Shown here: positions 62,101 through 64,000 of the stretch, piece by piece | How the letters are laid out: every line of letters begins with the position of its first letter | How positions within the stretch are numbered: position 1 is the first letter of the stretch | Assembly (NCBI GenBank): GCA_033032175.1 | Contig: CM065310.1 | Coordinates: 9,672,001 to 9,736,000, forward strand | Source: Saturnia japonica | Lineage: Eukaryota; Arthropoda; Insecta; Lepidoptera; Saturniidae | Direction of reading: 5' to 3' | Length of the DNA: 64,000 nt | Translations under genes and position numbers: made by a program | Notes under the pieces: generated by a model | The model's input: the letters and a program-made list of their open reading frames with translations, nothing else | What the model was told of the DNA's origin: nothing | Databases searched by the model: none

Positions 62101-64000
62101 CCTTGTACCCTTTAAGCCAAATTATTTTATTCCACATATCAGATAAAGAACAAGAATTATCTATGGAGAAACAAAAATGATGCCAGCTTTTATATTTAGC
62201 TTAGTGAAGTAATTTTTGTGATATATGTAATTTATATTTTAAAATGTAATAATTAAATGGAATAGGGTTACGTTTAAATTTTGCATGGGCCAGTCTCCGT
62301 TCTGCTACTGCTTTTGAGAGTTTCAGGGACCAATAAAATTTAGGGAGAAATTACTTTGGGGCCAAAGATTAATTATTTTAAAGGGTATATAAATATCTGC
62401 TGTAAAATTAATGTTTTCTATAAAGATATCATAACATCTTTGTAAATTTTCTGTTAGCGCTGTTTTCCTGTATAACCCATCTAGCAAATCTTTGTAACCT
62501 AACCAGTCTGCATTTTTATAACACCTCTTTACAATTCTCTCTGGCTTGGAATTAAACCAAGTTGTTATTTTTATGATACAATGATCACTGCCTAAAGTTT
62601 CACTTGTAACCAACCAATTAAGTTCTAGTGCTATGTTCGAAGATACTAAGGATATGTCGGGCGATGATTGTTGTATTTGTCCATTTACTACTTTAATACG
62701 CGTAGGCTGACCATCGTTCAAAATTATAAAACGACTGTTCACCGCAGTATCAAAAATTTGTACACCTTTATAATTAGTTTTCGTAGACCAACTTGAATGA
62801 TGACTATTAAAGTCGCCTAGTACCAACGCTTTGCTATTTAATGTTGTAAATATGCTATCCCACTCATTTTGTGAAGTGCGTATGTTTGGAGGACAATATA
62901 GCGAGACAATATACTGAATTTTATCGTAACTATCTATTTTAATGCTTATTAATTCTATGTTTTGGTTAATATGCGTTATGTTATGGTGACTTATGCGATA
63001 AAATGGCGACTCCTCCATACGAATCATACTTACCTATCCTTGCGGTAAATATTATAGCCACTAATCCTAAAATAACTCTCAGAACTAAGCCAGGTTTCAC
63101 ATATGGCAGCAATGTGGATTTTCTCTTGAAACAAGAATGTTTCTAATTCTACTAATTTAGGTTTAACACTTTGAGCATCCCATTGAATCATATTAAGTTA
63201 AAAAAAATTATCACTGTTAGCCAATAAAATAATCTAAAATAAATTTTAAAATAGGCCAGTCTGAAATATTATCTACCAGGACTAAGGTTAACCATTCTAT
63301 GTAACATTTAATTATATAATTTACTTTAACTTGTATATTGTCTCCTTTTAAAAATACGATTTCTTTTAACCTTTTTAAAAGTTCCTGAAAATACATATCC
63401 TTCTCTTTTTTTGGCACTGAATCCGGGATACCGCTTACATTAAATTGATCCGGATTCACATAAGCGTCTGTCCACGCTAGATTTTCCACTGAAGAATTGT
63501 TCTTGGAAGAAAATTTATTTTTATTTTGTTTTTTATTAAAAGTGCTATTAGATCGTACAGAGTTTGTTATTGCTGCATATGAAGCAGATTCTGAGATATG
63601 AGACTTCCAATTTGTTTATATATAGTATTTCTAATAAATCATAAATTATGCCTGTAAAATTAGAAAAAAAATGTGTGTAGAATATTATATAAAAAGTAAT
63701 ATGACAATTTTATTTTTAAGTTATAATTATATCATCATCCTGTTTAATGATAAAAACTGGGTAATGTGACCCACATATTTCACAACATACATATTTAGTT
63801 AATTTCCCAGACATTTTTGGTTTTATCTAAAATATGTTAATTTTATCATAGGAGCTTTATTACATTATTATAACTATCTCATTGCTGATAATGTTTTCAG
63901 ATTCAGAAGATGGAAAGGGGGAAATGATGATCTGCAAGGTGAGGATGATGGTGGCGATCCAATGATTAATGATAATACAAAACCGTTAGAAAAGAAAACT
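56192..64000 (+). CDS. TGN38-like protein gene, copy 2 (exon 1 intact, exon 2 cut by window)
   Basis: Exon 1 is 56192-57365, open throughout and ending at GTGAGT; exon 2 begins at 63901. The protein part of exon 1 is 391 residues: signal peptide, cysteine-rich head (CGNVFLKRLLNSKLHEC, CGLICGSDEMF), a long acidic lysine-rich middle, and four 14-residue repeats before YGDDDF. In exon 2 this copy lacks one base near 63917 (GGAAAGGGGGAAA against GGAAAGGAGGGAAA), which breaks the frame that is open in copy 1. Taken together the two copies describe one intact gene. Family assignment as in copy 1. Confidence 0.65.
57366..57757. other. start of the TGN38-like intron, copy 2
   Basis: AT-rich, as 36318-36711; nothing else seen. 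Confidence 0.5.
57758..59249 (-). mobile_element. CR1-like non-LTR retrotransposon, copy 2
   Basis: Counterpart of 36712-38203 with the same microsatellite tail (57758-57779) and the same truncation. Confidence 0.8.
57801..59249 (-). CDS. reverse transcriptase of the CR1-like element, copy 2
   Basis: 482 codons, one residue different from copy 1 in the non-element leader (TANTN for TASTN). Same FADD catalytic box and C-terminus. Confidence 0.85.
   Translation of the reverse strand: MTFTGVTWSLVDQTANTNKEKKHSYIYVTENWKTANVVPIYKKGNKLLPVNYRPISLTSVLCKTMEMMIACHIREFLIHEKITLDEQHGFIPKRSVTTNLLNCLNKWTRNHSNGQPTDIIYLDYEKAFDRVPLKRLIHKLEHLGIRGSILAWICDFLSGRTFRVRIGEVMSDPRSVLSGVPQGSVLGPLLFILFLSDLKSTLQLPFSLFADDTKFFANPRSNWRAIQNDLNAIFKWTHDWLLTLNVNKCSVLHIGSNNPCQIYYLGGEQLTAVETQRDLGVTVSKDLKWGTHVLGVVKKTNSILYIIRKAFKFLTAKTFIKLYKTYIRPLLEHAYIIWDPYFKKDIKLIENVQRRATKMVYAMRNLPYEQRLINLGLTTLEHRRQRGRLIETYKILTNYYDVPSLKDMFKSNENKHLRGHPLKLWEFPAKRNPMKQFLPNRVVTAWNKLPEKVVMAPTITSFKSRLDKEDISKLFDTHASAN
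59597..60335 (-). pseudogene. RNase H domain of the I-like element, copy 2
   Basis: FTDGSKEKENVG and MHAELLAIADT as in copy 1, with the same lost SDS motif, and the MDRLAKDALINGIPY piece at 59597-59833. Confidence 0.78.
60595..62006 (-). pseudogene. reverse transcriptase of the I-like element, copy 2
   Basis: Same motif series as copy 1 (SPGYDNISY, QGDPL, YADDFVLYYSG near 61090-61060), interrupted by the same MITE and stops. An A is missing near 60434 compared with copy 1. Confidence 0.8.
61128..61308. mobile_element. 181-bp TA-flanked MITE, copy 2
   Basis: Same 21-bp terminal repeats and TA flanks (61126-61127; 61309-61310) as 40082-40265; three bases shorter in the interior. Confidence 0.88.
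62323..63191 (-). pseudogene. APE-type endonuclease of the I-like element, copy 2
   Basis: The start is better preserved than in copy 1: from 63191 it reads MIQWDAQSVKPKLVELETFL without a break into AICETWLSSES, then meets the stop near 63035. The 62323-63027 frame then has LVLGDFNSHHSSW and LGSDHCII. Its end is changed by a missing G near 62344. Confidence 0.82.
63217..63550 (-). pseudogene. ORF1 C-terminus of the I-like element, copy 2
   Basis: Same 90 residues as copy 1 (MENLAWTDAYVNPDQF...FILDYFIG). Function not recognised. Confidence 0.45.

Larger units (their letters stand above)
59375..63570 (-). mobile_element. I-clade-like non-LTR retrotransposon, copy 2
   Basis: Counterpart of 38330-42530 with the same domain order, including the nested MITE. 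Small indels change which domain pieces are open. Confidence 0.8.
43782..64000 (+). repeat. 17.51-kb duplication unit, copy 2 (with Copia insertion, cut by window end)
   Basis: Copy 2 follows copy 1 head to tail with no spacer. It is longer by the 3561-base Copia insertion plus target duplication at 45859-49419. The window end corresponds to about 42962 in copy 1, so about 0.8 kb of the unit remains outside. Each copy carries frameshifts the other lacks, which points to sequencing error as well as, or instead of, real divergence. Confidence 0.93.

Overview
The window is AT-rich animal DNA, almost certainly from a moth or butterfly. Two things point there: a complete nine-exon odorant receptor gene of the insect 7tm_6 type, and a dense litter of repeat types familiar from Lepidoptera (BEL/Pao, Gypsy, Copia, Jockey-, CR1-, I- and RTE-like elements, short tRNA-headed SINEs, TA-flanked MITEs). 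There are no bacterial operons or CRISPR arrays. Assignments rest on reading translated motifs, intron phases, long terminal repeats and target-site duplications by eye; no database was searched.

Layout. 1-3050: 3' part of a broken BEL/Pao element ending in a probable short LTR. 3051-10814: gene-free DNA with SINE, MITE-like, Jockey-like and RTE-like remnants, including a 93-bp retroposon with a clear 12-bp target duplication. 10815-13542: a block of nothing but homopolymer runs, read as an assembly artefact. 13545-15121: 3' half of a second BEL/Pao element. 15690-17420: remnant of a non-LTR element with a CCHC and restriction-like C-terminus. 18136-26653: odorant receptor gene (398 codons over nine exons), whose third intron holds a separate four-exon THAP-domain gene.

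26272-43781 is a 17.51-kb segment repeated directly at 43782-64000 (the second copy runs off the window). The unit starts inside the last intron of the receptor gene. It contains the last receptor exon, a 302-bp MITE, a possible terminal exon of an unknown gene, a complete but decayed Gypsy element, a TGN38-like secretory-pathway membrane protein gene split by a 6.5-kb intron, and two antisense non-LTR elements within that intron, one with a nested 184-bp MITE. Copy 2 differs by small indels and by a Copia element (45859-49414) with identical LTRs and a 5-bp target duplication; copy 1 has the uninterrupted empty site. Most of the Copia interior is a second homopolymer-run block.

The two copies break different reading frames by single-base indels, mostly in G or C runs, so several frameshifts probably come from sequencing. 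The duplication is either a very recent tandem duplication or two haplotypes laid end to end by the assembler. The window does not show a convincing new multi-gene system. The most unusual items are the duplication with its insertion polymorphism, the THAP gene inside a receptor whose splice donor seems to be lost, and the two homopolymer blocks.
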